In this document: piece by piece, positions 23,323 through 32,167 of the stretch | Position numbering within the stretch: position 1 is the first letter of the stretch | Layout of the letters: the number at the start of each line of letters is the position of its first letter | DNA from: Clostridia bacterium | GTDB taxonomy: Bacteria > Bacillota_A > Clostridia > Oscillospirales > CAG-272 | Reading direction: 5' to 3' | Length of the DNA stretch: 60,209 nt | Assembly: GCA_017501345.1 (NCBI GenBank) | Contig: JAFVXC010000004.1 | Location: 1-60,209, forward strand | Program-made: the position numbers and the translations under genes | Notes under the pieces: generated by a model | What the model was told of the DNA's origin: nothing | Database searches by the model: none | What the model saw: the letters and a program-made list of their open reading frames with translations, nothing else

Positions 23323-24939
23323 TTACTTTGCTTCGTACTTGGGGTTGCCGTGCGTGTAGGTCGGGAGAAGCATCGGCGAAACCTTATCGGTCTCGATTCC
23401 TGCTGCCTCGAGCTCCTTCTCGAACGCTGCAACGTGATCAAGGGTCAGCTTGCCGACCGTCGTATTCTTTGCAGCAGCCGCCGCGTTGACGCCTGCGTTA
23501 CGGCCGAATACGATGATATCGAGGAGCGAGTTGCCCATCAGACGGTTCTCACCGTGGATACCGCCGACTGCCTCGCCTGCGACGAAGAGGTTTTCAACGT
23601 CGGACATACCGTTTGCGGAGATCTTGATACCGCCGTTCTGGTAGTGGAGCGTCGGGTAGATGAGGATCGGCTGCTTACGCATATCGATGCCATACTTGAG
23701 GTACATACGCATCATTGCGGGGATTCTCTTCTCGATCGTGCCCTCGCCGTGGATCATTTCGATCATCGGGGAGTCAAGCCAGATGCCGTAGCCGCCGTCG
23801 GGGGTCTGTACGCCCTTGCCGCGTGCCTTGCACTCACGGATGATCGAGGCTGCGGAAACGTCACGCGTCTCAAGCGGGTGCATAAACGCCTCGCCCTCTG
23901 CGTTGATCAGCATTGCACCGATCGAACGGACCTTCTCGGTAACGAGTGCGCCGAAGATCTGCGAGGGGTATGCAACACCCGTGGGGTGATACTGCAGGGT
24001 GTATGCGTACAGAAGCGATGCGCCTGCGCGGTAGCCGAGAACGAGGCCGTCCGCGGTCGCACCGTAGTGGTTGGAGGTCGGGAAGCCCTGATAGTGCATA
24101 CGGCCCGCACCGCCCGTCGCGATGACGACGGTCTTTGCCTTTGCAACGAGGAGCTCCTTCGTTTCCATATTCATAAGGACAGCGCCTGCCGCCTTACCGT
24201 TTTCGTCCTTGATGATCTCGATCGCCGAGGTGAAGTCAACGACGGGGATCTGACGGTTCTGGACCTCATCGCGGAGGACGCGCATGATCTCGGCACCCGA
24301 ATAGTCCTTTGCCGCGTGCATTCTCTTTCTCGAGGTACCACCGCCGTGGGTGGTGACCATCGTGCCGTCTGCTTCCTTATCGAACATTACGCCGAGCTCG
24401 TTGAGCCAACGGATCGATTCGGGGCCTTCGGTAACGAGCTTATAGAGAAGCTCGGGGACGTTCTTGAAGTGACCGCCGCCCATTGCGTCAACGTAATGGA
24501 TCGCGGGAGAGTCGTTCGGCTTATCGGCAGCCTGAATGCCGCCCTCTGCCATCATCGTATTCGCATCACCGTGACGGAGCTTCGTTACGATCATAACGTT
24601 TGCGCCGTTCTCGTGTGCCATAATAGCCGCAGAGGAGCCTGCTCCGCCGCCGCCGATGACGAGCACGTCAACGTCGTAGTCGGGGTGCTCGAGGTCGATC
24701 TCGGTGTCCTTGAGACGGCTGTGTGCCTGCAGCATCGATGCGAGCTCGAGCGGCACCTTTTCGCCCTTATTGGGGCCCATCTTCAGGGTATCGAACTGCG
24801 ATTCGATATAGTCGGGGTGGAATTCGCGGAGAAGCGCGTCCTTTTCCTCAGCGGTCATACGTCTGGGCTCAAAGCCGATTCTGGAGGCACGGGTCGCTTC
24901 CACCTTTTTGATGGATTCAAGCATTTCCTTCGTATACAT
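23323..24939 (-). CDS. Fumarate reductase-type flavoprotein subunit
   Basis: A 538-residue FAD enzyme of the FrdA/SdhA/NadB superfamily. The FAD motif VIGGGGAGSSAA starts near residue 94 after an unusual N-terminal extension of about 85 residues. Catalytic positions of fumarate reductases are present: His318 in QYHPTG, Arg359 in ETRDVS, His432 in HYQNGGI and Arg466 in ENRLMGNSL. The His that binds FAD covalently in membrane fumarate reductases is Asn127 here (HGDANTMMAEGG), so FAD should be non-covalent, as in methanogen thiol:fumarate reductase. No membrane anchor subunit is nearby, so the enzyme is probably soluble. It is encoded 17 bp after its Fe-S subunit and is probably fed by the Hdr/Flx proteins upstream. 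Confidence 0.85.
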   Translation of the reverse strand: MYTKEMLESIKKVEATRASRIGFEPRRMTAEEKDALLREFHPDYIESQFDTLKMGPNKGEKVPLELASMLQAHSRLKDTEIDLEHPDYDVDVLVIGGGGAGSSAAIMAHENGANVMIVTKLRHGDANTMMAEGGIQAADKPNDSPAIHYVDAMGGGHFKNVPELLYKLVTEGPESIRWLNELGVMFDKEADGTMVTTHGGGTSRKRMHAAKDYSGAEIMRVLRDEVQNRQIPVVDFTSAIEIIKDENGKAAGAVLMNMETKELLVAKAKTVVIATGGAGRMHYQGFPTSNHYGATADGLVLGYRAGASLLYAYTLQYHPTGVAYPSQIFGALVTEKVRSIGAMLINAEGEAFMHPLETRDVSAASIIRECKARGKGVQTPDGGYGIWLDSPMIEMIHGEGTIEKRIPAMMRMYLKYGIDMRKQPILIYPTLHYQNGGIKISANGMSDVENLFVAGEAVGGIHGENRLMGNSLLDIIVFGRNAGVNAAAAAKNTTVGKLTLDHVAAFEKELEAAGIETDKVSPMLLPTYTHGNPKYEAK

Positions 24940-24956
24940 TCTGTGTGTCCTCCCTA

Positions 24957-25631
24957 TTACTTTTCGATCTCGCGATTGTTGTAGAGCTCCTGCATTTCCT
25001 CGAGAGGCTTCTGCATCAGGTTCTCCATAACTTCACGGTACTCGCCCTTCATAATTTCCTCAACGCGAGCCTTCAGATGCTCGGATGCGGGAGCGAGATA
25101 CTTACCGGTCAGACGGCGTGCAAGCAGACCGACCTGCGGATGGGTGATGCCTGCGGGGCATCTCGAGGAGCAAACGCCGCACATAACGCAGTCGAAGGAC
25201 TCCTCCGCGCACTTCTCGTATTCGCCTCTCTGTGCGTATGCGATGTACTGCATAACATTCAGGGACTGCGTGCAAGCCTTGGTGCAGGCATTGCATCCGA
25301 TGCACGAATAGATCTCGGGATAGAGCTGCATCATAACCTGCTCAGTGGGCTTGACCTTTTCGATATCGAACACCTGCTTTACGAGCGGGAAGAAAGGCAG
25401 GGTCGCAACGTACATATTATCCTCGACCTGCGTCTGGCAAGCAAGGCAGACCTTGAGCTCATTATCGCCCTTGATGCGGTAGATCGTCGCACACGCGCCG
25501 CAAAATCCGCAACGGCATCCGCATCCGCGAACCAGCTGATAGCCCGAATACTCCATCGCGCCCATAATCGTCAGGCTGGCAGGAACGGTATACTTCTTGC
25601 CAAAGAGATATACATTAACCATTTTTTCCAT
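24957..25631 (-). CDS. Fumarate reductase-type iron-sulfur subunit
   Basis: A 224-residue electron carrier (start at MEKMVNVYLF, ten bases after AAGGAG). Residues 30-65 have the plant-ferredoxin pattern for a [2Fe-2S] cluster (CGCRCGFCGAC ... CLAC). Two further groups, CIGCNACTKAC and CVMCGVCSSRCP, bind [4Fe-4S] or [3Fe-4S] clusters. This is the FrdB/SdhB layout and also that of the N-terminal half of methanogen TfrB. The C-terminal cysteine-rich CCG domain that TfrB carries is missing and is instead supplied by the separate hdrB gene in this operon. It should pass electrons from the Hdr/Flx module to the flavoprotein. Confidence 0.85.
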   Translation of the reverse strand: MEKMVNVYLFGKKYTVPASLTIMGAMEYSGYQLVRGCGCRCGFCGACATIYRIKGDNELKVCLACQTQVEDNMYVATLPFFPLVKQVFDIEKVKPTEQVMMQLYPEIYSCIGCNACTKACTQSLNVMQYIAYAQRGEYEKCAEESFDCVMCGVCSSRCPAGITHPQVGLLARRLTGKYLAPASEHLKARVEEIMKGEYREVMENLMQKPLEEMQELYNNREIEK

Positions 25632-25651
25632 TTGATGATTACTCCTTATAA

Positions 25652-26479
25652 TCAATATTCGTCGGGAAGCTGCTCGAGCTGGTCGAAGCGGAACACGGGA
25701 CCATCCTTGCAGACGTACTTGTTACCGATGTTGCATCTGCCGCACTTACCGATGCCGCACTTCATACGAAGCTCCATCGTGGTATAGACCTGCGACTTCT
25801 CAAAGCCGAGCTTTGCGAGCGCGTCAAGCGTGAACTTGATCATAATCGGAGGTCCGCAAACGAGGATCTTCTTCGAAACATCGGGATTTACCTCAGTGAC
25901 GAAGCTCGGAACGAAGCCAACGTGGCCGTCCCATCCCTCCTGCTCGCGGTCGATCGTAAGATGAACCTTCACACCGGGAGTGTTCATCCACTCGCTTCTG
26001 ATCTCATCGAGATAAACGAGGTCATCCATCGAGCGGGAGCCGTAGATGATGTCCACGTCGCCGTAATTCTCACGGTTATCGCGGACGTAATTGATCACCG
26101 AGCGGAGCGGTGCAAGACCGATACCGCCTGCGATGAATACGAGTCCCTGACCCTTGAGCTCGGTCTCGACCGGGAAGGCATTGCCGTACGGGCCGCGAAC
26201 CGTTATATAATCGCCGGGCTCAAGAGCGTGGAGCGCATCGGTCAGGCATCCGCACTTCTTGATGCTGAACTCCATATATTCCTTGTTCGTCGGCGACGAC
26301 GTGATCGAGATCATCGCCTCGCTGATACCGGGAAGCGAGAGCATCGCACACTGACCGGGCTCGTGCTCGAAGAGCTTGCCGCCCTCGGGAGCAACGACGC
26401 GGAAGGTCTTAACGTCGGGGGTCTGCTGCTTTATGTCGGTGATCAGACCGACCTTCGGAATCAAAGTTTCCTGATTCAT
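25652..26479 (-). CDS. NAD(P)H/FAD oxidoreductase subunit (FlxA/AsrB-like)
   Basis: A 275-residue protein of the ferredoxin-NADP reductase fold. The FAD-binding domain is at about 10-100, with the RGPYGN motif near 95. A nucleotide-binding domain follows (FIAGGIGLAPLRS near 115; ILVCGPPIM near 208). A C-terminal Cys cluster (MKCGIGKCGRCNIG ... C) for [2Fe-2S] is as in PyrK, AsrB and FlxA. It would accept electrons from NADH or NADPH and hand them to the AsrA-like subunits. Its start overlaps the previous gene's stop by one base. The assignment to the Flx group rests on gene order next to hdrABC and mvhD. Confidence 0.8.
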   Translation of the reverse strand: MNQETLIPKVGLITDIKQQTPDVKTFRVVAPEGGKLFEHEPGQCAMLSLPGISEAMISITSSPTNKEYMEFSIKKCGCLTDALHALEPGDYITVRGPYGNAFPVETELKGQGLVFIAGGIGLAPLRSVINYVRDNRENYGDVDIIYGSRSMDDLVYLDEIRSEWMNTPGVKVHLTIDREQEGWDGHVGFVPSFVTEVNPDVSKKILVCGPPIMIKFTLDALAKLGFEKSQVYTTMELRMKCGIGKCGRCNIGNKYVCKDGPVFRFDQLEQLPDEY

Positions 26480-27498
26480 TACTTGTCACCTCCGAGCGTT
26501 TTCATTACTTTGACGATATTCATATTGATCGGGCACTTCGAGAGGCAACGTCCGCAACCGACGCACCCGAAGGTTCCGCCGTTGTTCATCGGCTGATAGA
26601 CCAGCTTATGCATAAATCTCTGACGGAAGCGCTCGAGCTGGGAGTTACGGGAGTTACCGTGTGCCATCTTGGTGAAATCGGAGTACATACAGCTGTCCCA
26701 GCAACGGAGACGCTGTACGCCGTGACCCGTGTCAAACTCACGGATGTCGTAGCACTGGCAGGTCGGGCAAACGAAGGTGCAGGTGCCGCAGCCGAGGCAA
26801 GCCTCGGAAAGCTCTGCCCAGCGAGCATCATCAAAGTATTCCTTCATACGGTCGCCCGTGAAGGCTTCGGTGGTAAGGTCCGCAAGCGGGAGCTTTGCGA
26901 GAATTTCCTTCGTAGCGTTCTTCTGCTCCTCGACCGCACAGGTGCAGTCCGCATCGATGAGGCTGAGCGAGTCAAGAAGAGCGGTTCCCTTTTCGGTGTT
27001 TGCCTCGAGATAGAGGCTGTCGTCGGTGATCCACGCCGCTACGTCCCCGCCGGGGTTCGTTGCGTCGATCCCGAACGTACCGCAGAAGCAGGTCTGCGTC
27101 GGAGCGGTGCAGGCTACGGTGATGATCGTACCGTGACTGCGGCGCGTTTCATAATAAGTATCAACGGGGTCGGCAAGGTAGACCTTATCGAGAACCTCAA
27201 AGCTGCGGGCGTCGCAAGCGCGAACGCCGAACACAACGAAATCCTCAGCCTCCTGCCTATGATCGATGACCTCGATCTTCTTTCCCTCCATCTTGAATTC
27301 CATAAGGGATTCGACCTGCGGGAGGAAAAATTCCTTTGCACTCTTCACGGTGTTGAGCTTACGGCTGTAAACCGCACCCTCACTCCACTGTGCGTACTCT
27401 GCCTGACCTGCCTCGTTTTCAACGGGCAGATAAAGTGCGCCCTTTTCGGCAACAGAAGCGAAAAACGCGTTCAGATTTTCAAGAGAGATCTTTTTCAT
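26479..27498 (-). CDS. 4Fe-4S protein, AsrA/FlxC-like
   Basis: A 339-residue cytoplasmic iron-sulfur protein. The ATG at 27498 overlaps the upstream stop (TGATG); AGAGGGGG precedes it. The first 200 residues are the AsrA/Hdr-associated domain with VVFGVRACDARSFEVLDK and single cysteines (TCFCGTFG, CTCAVEE). Two ferredoxin-type motifs follow near the C-terminus: CLGCGTCTFVCPTCQC and CVGCGRCLSKCP. In FlxABCD-HdrABC complexes two such subunits wire the NAD(P)H-oxidising FlxA to the rest. It is paralogous to the preceding gene, which encodes the second such subunit. Confidence 0.75.
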   Translation of the reverse strand: MKKISLENLNAFFASVAEKGALYLPVENEAGQAEYAQWSEGAVYSRKLNTVKSAKEFFLPQVESLMEFKMEGKKIEVIDHRQEAEDFVVFGVRACDARSFEVLDKVYLADPVDTYYETRRSHGTIITVACTAPTQTCFCGTFGIDATNPGGDVAAWITDDSLYLEANTEKGTALLDSLSLIDADCTCAVEEQKNATKEILAKLPLADLTTEAFTGDRMKEYFDDARWAELSEACLGCGTCTFVCPTCQCYDIREFDTGHGVQRLRCWDSCMYSDFTKMAHGNSRNSQLERFRQRFMHKLVYQPMNNGGTFGCVGCGRCLSKCPINMNIVKVMKTLGGDK

Positions 27499-28472
27499 CA
27501 CGCGTTACCCCCTCTCTCGTAAACGATACCGGGCTCGCAGTCGTCGAGCTTATAGGTATTCAGCGGAGCGCGGGTCTCGCCATCGGCACCTGCCTGATAA
27601 TCGCCGTAAAGCTCATTGATGTCCTTAATAAACTTACGGTTAAGGAGGTGGAGCGGGATATTCTGCGGGCAAACGCGCGAGCACTCGCCGCAGTCGGTAC
27701 ATCTGCCCGCGACGTGGAAGGCGCGGATGATGTGGAACATATTTTCTTCAAAGGAGTTTGCCGCGCCCTTGTTCGCAACGCCCGACTTCGGGTTATCGAA
27801 CACACAGGTCTCACACGTGCAGGCGGGGCAGACGTTACGGCAGGCGTTGCAGCGAATGCAACGCGACAGCTCGTTCTGCCAGAAGGCGTAGCGCTCCTCG
27901 GGCGTCATCGCCTCGAGCTTTGCGACTGCATCAAAGCGATCGCTGTCCTCAACGTCGCCGTCCTCACCGAGAAGCTCGTCGTAAACAACGTGCTTGTGGC
28001 TCTTACAGCTTGCGCACTTATCTGCGATCACGTCCCACTTCTTGACGGTCTTGTCGCCGTACACGGTAGAGATCTTCAGGTCTCCGCCAACGGTCTCAAC
28101 ACCGGTAATACCCGTGATGCCCATTTCCTCGAGCTTCGACGCATCGATCTTTCCGTAGGACTCGACGCCGATGACGTAGACGTTCTCACGGACGATGCGA
28201 TGCTCGTTCAGAAGCTGCTGAAAACTGTACGTATCGCAGGGCTTCAGGAAAACGAGGGTCTTCCCTTCCTTACGGGAAATCGGGATCAGATACTTCGAAA
28301 GGTTTGCGGCACAGAAATCGTTATAAACGAATCCGCGTTCGATCTCCTCAGCCGTTTCGAATACCGCAGGAGTGATGTCGTAAACGAAATCACCGACCGT
28401 CCATCCGACAACGCGGCTGACAGTACCGTTCTGCAGAAGTTCGATCGCTTTTGCTTTCATCATTTCTTGCAT
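27498..28472 (-). CDS. 4Fe-4S protein, FlxB/AsrA-like
   Basis: A 324-residue iron-sulfur protein. The N-terminal half resembles FrhB/AsrA-type domains (VFLKPCDTYSFQQLL near 80; CASCKSH near 165). Two ferredoxin motifs follow: CIRCNACRNVCPACTC (near 220) and CTDCGECSRVCP (near 273). Its ATG follows GGAGG by seven bases and overlaps the mvhD gene by 13 bp. It is the first of two related subunits between mvhD and the NAD(P)H oxidoreductase, matching flx gene clusters of sulfate reducers. FlxB versus FlxC is by position only. Confidence 0.75.
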   Translation of the reverse strand: MQEMMKAKAIELLQNGTVSRVVGWTVGDFVYDITPAVFETAEEIERGFVYNDFCAANLSKYLIPISRKEGKTLVFLKPCDTYSFQQLLNEHRIVRENVYVIGVESYGKIDASKLEEMGITGITGVETVGGDLKISTVYGDKTVKKWDVIADKCASCKSHKHVVYDELLGEDGDVEDSDRFDAVAKLEAMTPEERYAFWQNELSRCIRCNACRNVCPACTCETCVFDNPKSGVANKGAANSFEENMFHIIRAFHVAGRCTDCGECSRVCPQNIPLHLLNRKFIKDINELYGDYQAGADGETRAPLNTYKLDDCEPGIVYERGGNA

Positions 28473-28897
28473 CTGAGGTCCTCCAGTTTCTTGTTCTCAC
28501 CGAGTTTGTACACGGTTTCGACAAATTCGTTCATAGTTGCGGCAAACTTCGCACCCTCTGCGGCGGAGACCCACTCGACGCGAGTACGCTCCTTCTCGAT
28601 GCCGAGGAAATCAAGCATCGAGAACAGAAGGGTCATTCTTCTTCTTGCAAAATAGTTGCCCGAGGTGTAGTGGCAGTCGCCGGGGTGGCAGCCACAGATG
28701 ATGACACCGTCCGCGCCTCTCTGGAAGGCACGCAGGATGAACATCGGGTTTACACGGCAGGAGCAAGGAACGCGGATGATCTTAACGTCCGCAGGATAAT
28801 TCAGTCGGTTTGTACCCGCAAGGTCAGCACCCGCATAGGAGCACCAATTGCAACAGAACGCGACGATCTTCGGTTTGAATTCAGTATTTACTTGCAT
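28460..28897 (-). CDS. mvhD: MvhD/FlxD-type [2Fe-2S] electron-transfer subunit
   Basis: A 145-residue protein of the FlpD/MvhD family. Hallmark cysteines are present: AFCCNWCSYAGADLAG (about 13-28), RVPCSCRVNP (about 41-50) and GCHPGDCHYTSGN (about 68-80). In known complexes this subunit bridges an electron donor (hydrogenase or FlxABC) to HdrA. It overlaps the 3' end of hdrA by 10 bp and the next gene by 13 bp, consistent with fixed-stoichiometry expression. No hydrogenase gene is nearby, so the donor here is most likely the NAD(P)H oxidoreductase module. Confidence 0.9.
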   Translation of the reverse strand: MQVNTEFKPKIVAFCCNWCSYAGADLAGTNRLNYPADVKIIRVPCSCRVNPMFILRAFQRGADGVIICGCHPGDCHYTSGNYFARRRMTLLFSMLDFLGIEKERTRVEWVSAAEGAKFAATMNEFVETVYKLGENKKLEDLRCKK

Positions 28898-30879
28898 ATT
28901 GCGTCAACCTCCGCCATAATCTGACTGTTGGTGAAGCCCTTCAGATCCATTGCACCCGAGGGGCAAGCGACCGTGCAGGCACCGCAGCCCTGGCAGACCG
29001 CTTCGTTGACAGTTGCCACGCGGCGGATGAGGGTCGTGCGGTTCGGACCGCGGAATTCCTTGTCGGAATAGGTGATTGCGCCGTAGGGGCAGACCTTTTC
29101 GCAGGAGGAGCATCCGTTACACATCATTTCGTCCGAATGTGCAACGCAGGGGTTGCACGTCAGCTTATCCTTTGCAAGGAGGCCGATGACCTTCGACGCG
29201 GCGGCACCCGCCTGCGCGACGGTTTCGGGGATATCCTTCGGTCCCTGGCAAGCGCCCGAGAGGAAGATACCTGCGGTGGGGCTTTCGACGGGACGGAGCT
29301 TCGGATGCGCTTCGGTGAAGAAATCGTTCGTGTCCATACTTGCGGTCAGCATCGTCGCGAGGGGACGAGCGGACTCGTCGGGCTCGATCGCAGCCGCAAG
29401 AACGACCATATCGGCGTCGATATGAAGCTGCTTGCCCTCGATCAGATCGGAAGCCTGAACCTTGAGAACGCCGTTCTCGGGAACGACCTTACCGACCATA
29501 CCCTTGACGTAATGCACGCCGTACTGCTCGACTGCGCGGCGGTAGAACTCGTCGAAGTTCTTACCGGGCGTACGAACGTCGATGTAGAAGACGTAGACGT
29601 CGGTATCGGGATACTTTTCCCTTGTCAGCATTGCGTGCTTTGCCGTGTACATACAGCAGATCTTCGAGCAGTAGGACTTGCCCTTCTCCGCGCCGTCGCA
29701 ACGCGAGCCGACGCACTGCACGAACACGATCGTGTGGGGGTGCTTACCGTCGGAGGGACGGAGGAGCTTACCTGCGGTCGGGCCTGCGGCGTTGGTGATA
29801 CGCTCGAATTCGAGCGAGGTCACGACGTCGGGGCTTTCGCTGTATGCGTATTCGTTGAATTTATCAAGCTTGATGGGATTGAAGCCCGTAGCGACGACGA
29901 TCGCGCCGTACTGCTTCTCGATGAAGGAATCCTTCTGGGTGTAGTCGATCGCATTTGCGGTGCAGACCTTCGAGCAGACGCCGCACTTGCCCGACTTCAG
30001 CATCGTGCAGTAATCCGCATCGATCGTTGCGATCTTCGGAACTGCCTGTGCGAAGGGGATGTAGACCGCACGGCGGTTGTCCATACCGAGGTTGAACTCG
30101 TTCGGGACCTTCTTCTGCGGGCACTTTTCGGTACAGAGACCGCATCCCGTACAAAGATCCTCGCGGACGTATCTTGCCTTCTTCTTGATCGTAACCGAGA
30201 AATTACCGACAAAGCCCTTGACAGCCTCAACCTCGCTGTACGCGTAGATATTGATCTTTTCGTGCTGTGCCGCCTCGACCATCTTCGGGGTGAGGATGCA
30301 CGCCGCGCAGTCGAGGGTCGGGAAGGTCTTATCGATCTGTGCCATCTTACCGCCGATCGTAGGAGTCTTTTCGACGATGTCTACTTCAAATCCTGCATCT
30401 GCGATATCAAGTGCGGTCTGAATACCCGCGATACCGCCGCCGATGACGAGCGCACGCTTCGTTACGGGGCTCTCGCCAGCGGTCAGAGGAGCGTTCAGAT
30501 GTACCTTTGCGATCGCCGCACGACCGAGGATGATCGCCTTTTCGGTTGCGGACTGCATATCCTTATGGATCCACGAGACCTGCTCACGGATGTTGGCGAT
30601 CTCGACCATATAGGGGTTGATCCCTGCAGACGCCGCCGCCTTACGGAAGGTGTTTTCGTGCATACGGGGCGAGCAGGAGCAGACCACGATACCGGTGAGG
30701 CCGTATTCCTTCACCGCATCCTTGATCAGGTTCTGACCCGACTCGGAGCACATATAGGTGTAATCTACGGAGTGAACCACACCGGGCTCAAAGGAGAGCG
30801 CCTTTGCGACAGCCGCAACGTCGACGGTACCCGCGATGTTCGTGCCGCAGTGACATACAAATACGCCAATCTTCTGCAT
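28888..30879 (-). CDS. hdrA: Heterodisulfide reductase subunit A (flavin-bifurcating type)
   Basis: A 663-residue full-length HdrA. The N-terminal domain has FVCHCGTNIAG and CSCSPRMHE. The FAD/thioredoxin-reductase domain starts RALVIGGGIAGIQTA (about 144-158). Two inner [4Fe-4S] groups (CTGCGLCTEKCPQ, CGVCSKVC) and two C-terminal ferredoxin groups (CNGCSSCEKVCP, CQGCGACTVACP) are visible. HdrA is the site of flavin-based electron bifurcation in MvhADG-HdrABC, splitting electron pairs between ferredoxin and the HdrB branch. Here it is followed by mvhD and Flx-like genes and preceded by hdrC and hdrB, so it is the likely hub of the predicted complex. Confidence 0.93.
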   Translation of the reverse strand: MQKIGVFVCHCGTNIAGTVDVAAVAKALSFEPGVVHSVDYTYMCSESGQNLIKDAVKEYGLTGIVVCSCSPRMHENTFRKAAASAGINPYMVEIANIREQVSWIHKDMQSATEKAIILGRAAIAKVHLNAPLTAGESPVTKRALVIGGGIAGIQTALDIADAGFEVDIVEKTPTIGGKMAQIDKTFPTLDCAACILTPKMVEAAQHEKINIYAYSEVEAVKGFVGNFSVTIKKKARYVREDLCTGCGLCTEKCPQKKVPNEFNLGMDNRRAVYIPFAQAVPKIATIDADYCTMLKSGKCGVCSKVCTANAIDYTQKDSFIEKQYGAIVVATGFNPIKLDKFNEYAYSESPDVVTSLEFERITNAAGPTAGKLLRPSDGKHPHTIVFVQCVGSRCDGAEKGKSYCSKICCMYTAKHAMLTREKYPDTDVYVFYIDVRTPGKNFDEFYRRAVEQYGVHYVKGMVGKVVPENGVLKVQASDLIEGKQLHIDADMVVLAAAIEPDESARPLATMLTASMDTNDFFTEAHPKLRPVESPTAGIFLSGACQGPKDIPETVAQAGAAASKVIGLLAKDKLTCNPCVAHSDEMMCNGCSSCEKVCPYGAITYSDKEFRGPNRTTLIRRVATVNEAVCQGCGACTVACPSGAMDLKGFTNSQIMAEVDAICK

Positions 30880-30891
30880 GGTTTTTCCTCC

Positions 30892-31284
30892 TTACTTGCT
30901 GTATTTGCGGAACGCCGCAACGATTGCCTGCTGGGGCATATCCTCGTCGAGCTTTTCGGGAATTGCCTCAGGATGCAGGTGGTTATTTCCCTGCTTACGG
31001 ATCGCCATAAGGCGAACGGCCTCAACGAGCTTTGCGGGCTCGACCTGTCTCGGGCAACGCTCGATGCAGGCAAAGCACGCGAGGCATTTATAGATCGCAT
31101 TCGAATTCATAAGCGCCTCGATCTCGCCGTTTTCGACCATATAAACGAACTCGTGCGGATGATATTCCATATCATCGTAGGAGGGGCAGGTCGCGGTACA
31201 CTTGCCGCAACGCATACACTTACGGACGTTGACGCCCGACATACGAAGGATCTCTTCGATCTCTGCTTCTTTACTGTTATGCAT
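30892..31284 (-). CDS. hdrC: Heterodisulfide reductase subunit C
   Basis: A 130-residue iron-sulfur protein with two [4Fe-4S] motifs, CMRCGKCTATCPSYD (about 18-32) and CLACFACIERCPRQ (about 69-82). It ends with the helix typical of HdrC. It carries electrons between HdrA and the HdrB catalytic subunit. Its gene lies between hdrB and hdrA with gaps of 14 and 12 bp. Confidence 0.9.
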   Translation of the reverse strand: MHNSKEAEIEEILRMSGVNVRKCMRCGKCTATCPSYDDMEYHPHEFVYMVENGEIEALMNSNAIYKCLACFACIERCPRQVEPAKLVEAVRLMAIRKQGNNHLHPEAIPEKLDEDMPQQAIVAAFRKYSK

Positions 31285-31298
31285 ACCGTCCTCCTTTC

Positions 31299-32078
31299 TT
31301 ACTTCACGCCGAGGGCTTCTGCGAGAAGCTCGGTGAAGTACATAACGGGAAGCGATTCCCCGCCGTTCTTCCTCAGGTTATAGAGGCAAAGCGGGCAAGC
31401 GGTGAGCACCATCTCGGCGCCGTTTGCCTTTGCATTGTCGAGGATCGCCTCGGAGCGCTTCTTCGGCACTGAGGGATCCTCCATCGTGACGTACGCGCCG
31501 CAGCATTCGTTACGCATTGCGTAAACGACGGGCTCTGCGCCGATCGCACGGATGAAGTCCTCGAGGATCGTGGGATTCTCGGGATCATCCATCTGCATCA
31601 CCTTGCCGGGGCGAAGGAGGAGACAGCCGTAGTATGCGGCGATCTTCTTGCCCGTGAAGGGATTCTTCACAGCCGCCTTGATGTTATCAAATCCGACCGT
31701 GTCGCGGAGCATCTCGAGGTAATGCACGACGTTCGTTTCGCCTGCATAGGGCTCGTCGAGCTTCAGATAGTTGTTGGCGCGGAGAACGATATCCTCATTC
31801 GTCCGCATATCGTTGTTGACCTGCTTCAGTACGTTATGGCAAGCCGAGCAAAGCGTCAGAAGATCCTGACCCTTCTCCTTTGCCGAAGCGAGAGCACGGA
31901 TCGCAGACAGCTTCGTTGCGATCTCATCCTTCGCAAGCGGATACACCGCACCGCAGCACTGCCAATCGGGCAGCTCGCACATCGTTACGCCGAGCGCCTC
32001 GGCAGAACGGCGCGCATAAAGATCGAGATCCTTTGCCTTGGTTCTGAGGGTACATCCGGGATAATAGCTGAATTCCAT
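31299..32078 (-). CDS. hdrB: Heterodisulfide reductase subunit B (two CCG domains)
   Basis: A 259-residue protein; the start at MEFSYYPGC is conserved in the family. Both cysteine-rich CCG motifs are complete: Cys9, Cys41-Cys42 and Cys77/Cys80, then Cys152, Cys192-Cys193 and Cys228/Cys231. In methanogens these hold two non-cubane [4Fe-4S] clusters that reduce the CoM-S-S-CoB disulfide. This organism should not make those coenzymes and no DsrC-like gene is in the window. The natural partner is therefore unknown; it may be another disulfide or the fumarate reductase Fe-S subunit. It is the first hdr gene, 89 bp after fumC. Confidence 0.88.
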   Translation of the reverse strand: MEFSYYPGCTLRTKAKDLDLYARRSAEALGVTMCELPDWQCCGAVYPLAKDEIATKLSAIRALASAKEKGQDLLTLCSACHNVLKQVNNDMRTNEDIVLRANNYLKLDEPYAGETNVVHYLEMLRDTVGFDNIKAAVKNPFTGKKIAAYYGCLLLRPGKVMQMDDPENPTILEDFIRAIGAEPVVYAMRNECCGAYVTMEDPSVPKKRSEAILDNAKANGAEMVLTACPLCLYNLRKNGGESLPVMYFTELLAEALGVK

Positions 32079-32122
32079 TATGTGTTTATCCTTTCGAAAA
32101 GATCTACTGTATTTCCCGCAAT

Positions 32123-32150
32123 CCGCCCGTGGAAGATTTCTCACGGGCGG
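32123..32150. other. Hairpin between fumC and hdrB
   Basis: CCGCCCGTG and CACGGGCGG form a 9-bp GC-rich stem with a 10-base loop. No T-run follows leftward, so transcription should pass. It may protect the fumC message or weakly attenuate the hdr genes. Confidence 0.5.
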
Positions 32151-32167
32151 ATCTCGGAGTATAGGGA

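Noticed and set aside
29137..31383. Long open frame of 748 codons on the plus strand
   Set aside because: It lies antisense to hdrA and hdrC, has no family signature and an abnormal composition; GC-rich codon use of the real genes leaves the opposite frame open.
28460..32078. Archaeal (methanogen) origin or recent transfer, suggested by HdrABC/MvhD
   Set aside because: Bacterial ribosome sites, consensus sigma-A promoter and bacterial neighbours argue against it; Hdr/Flx genes are widespread in anaerobic bacteria.
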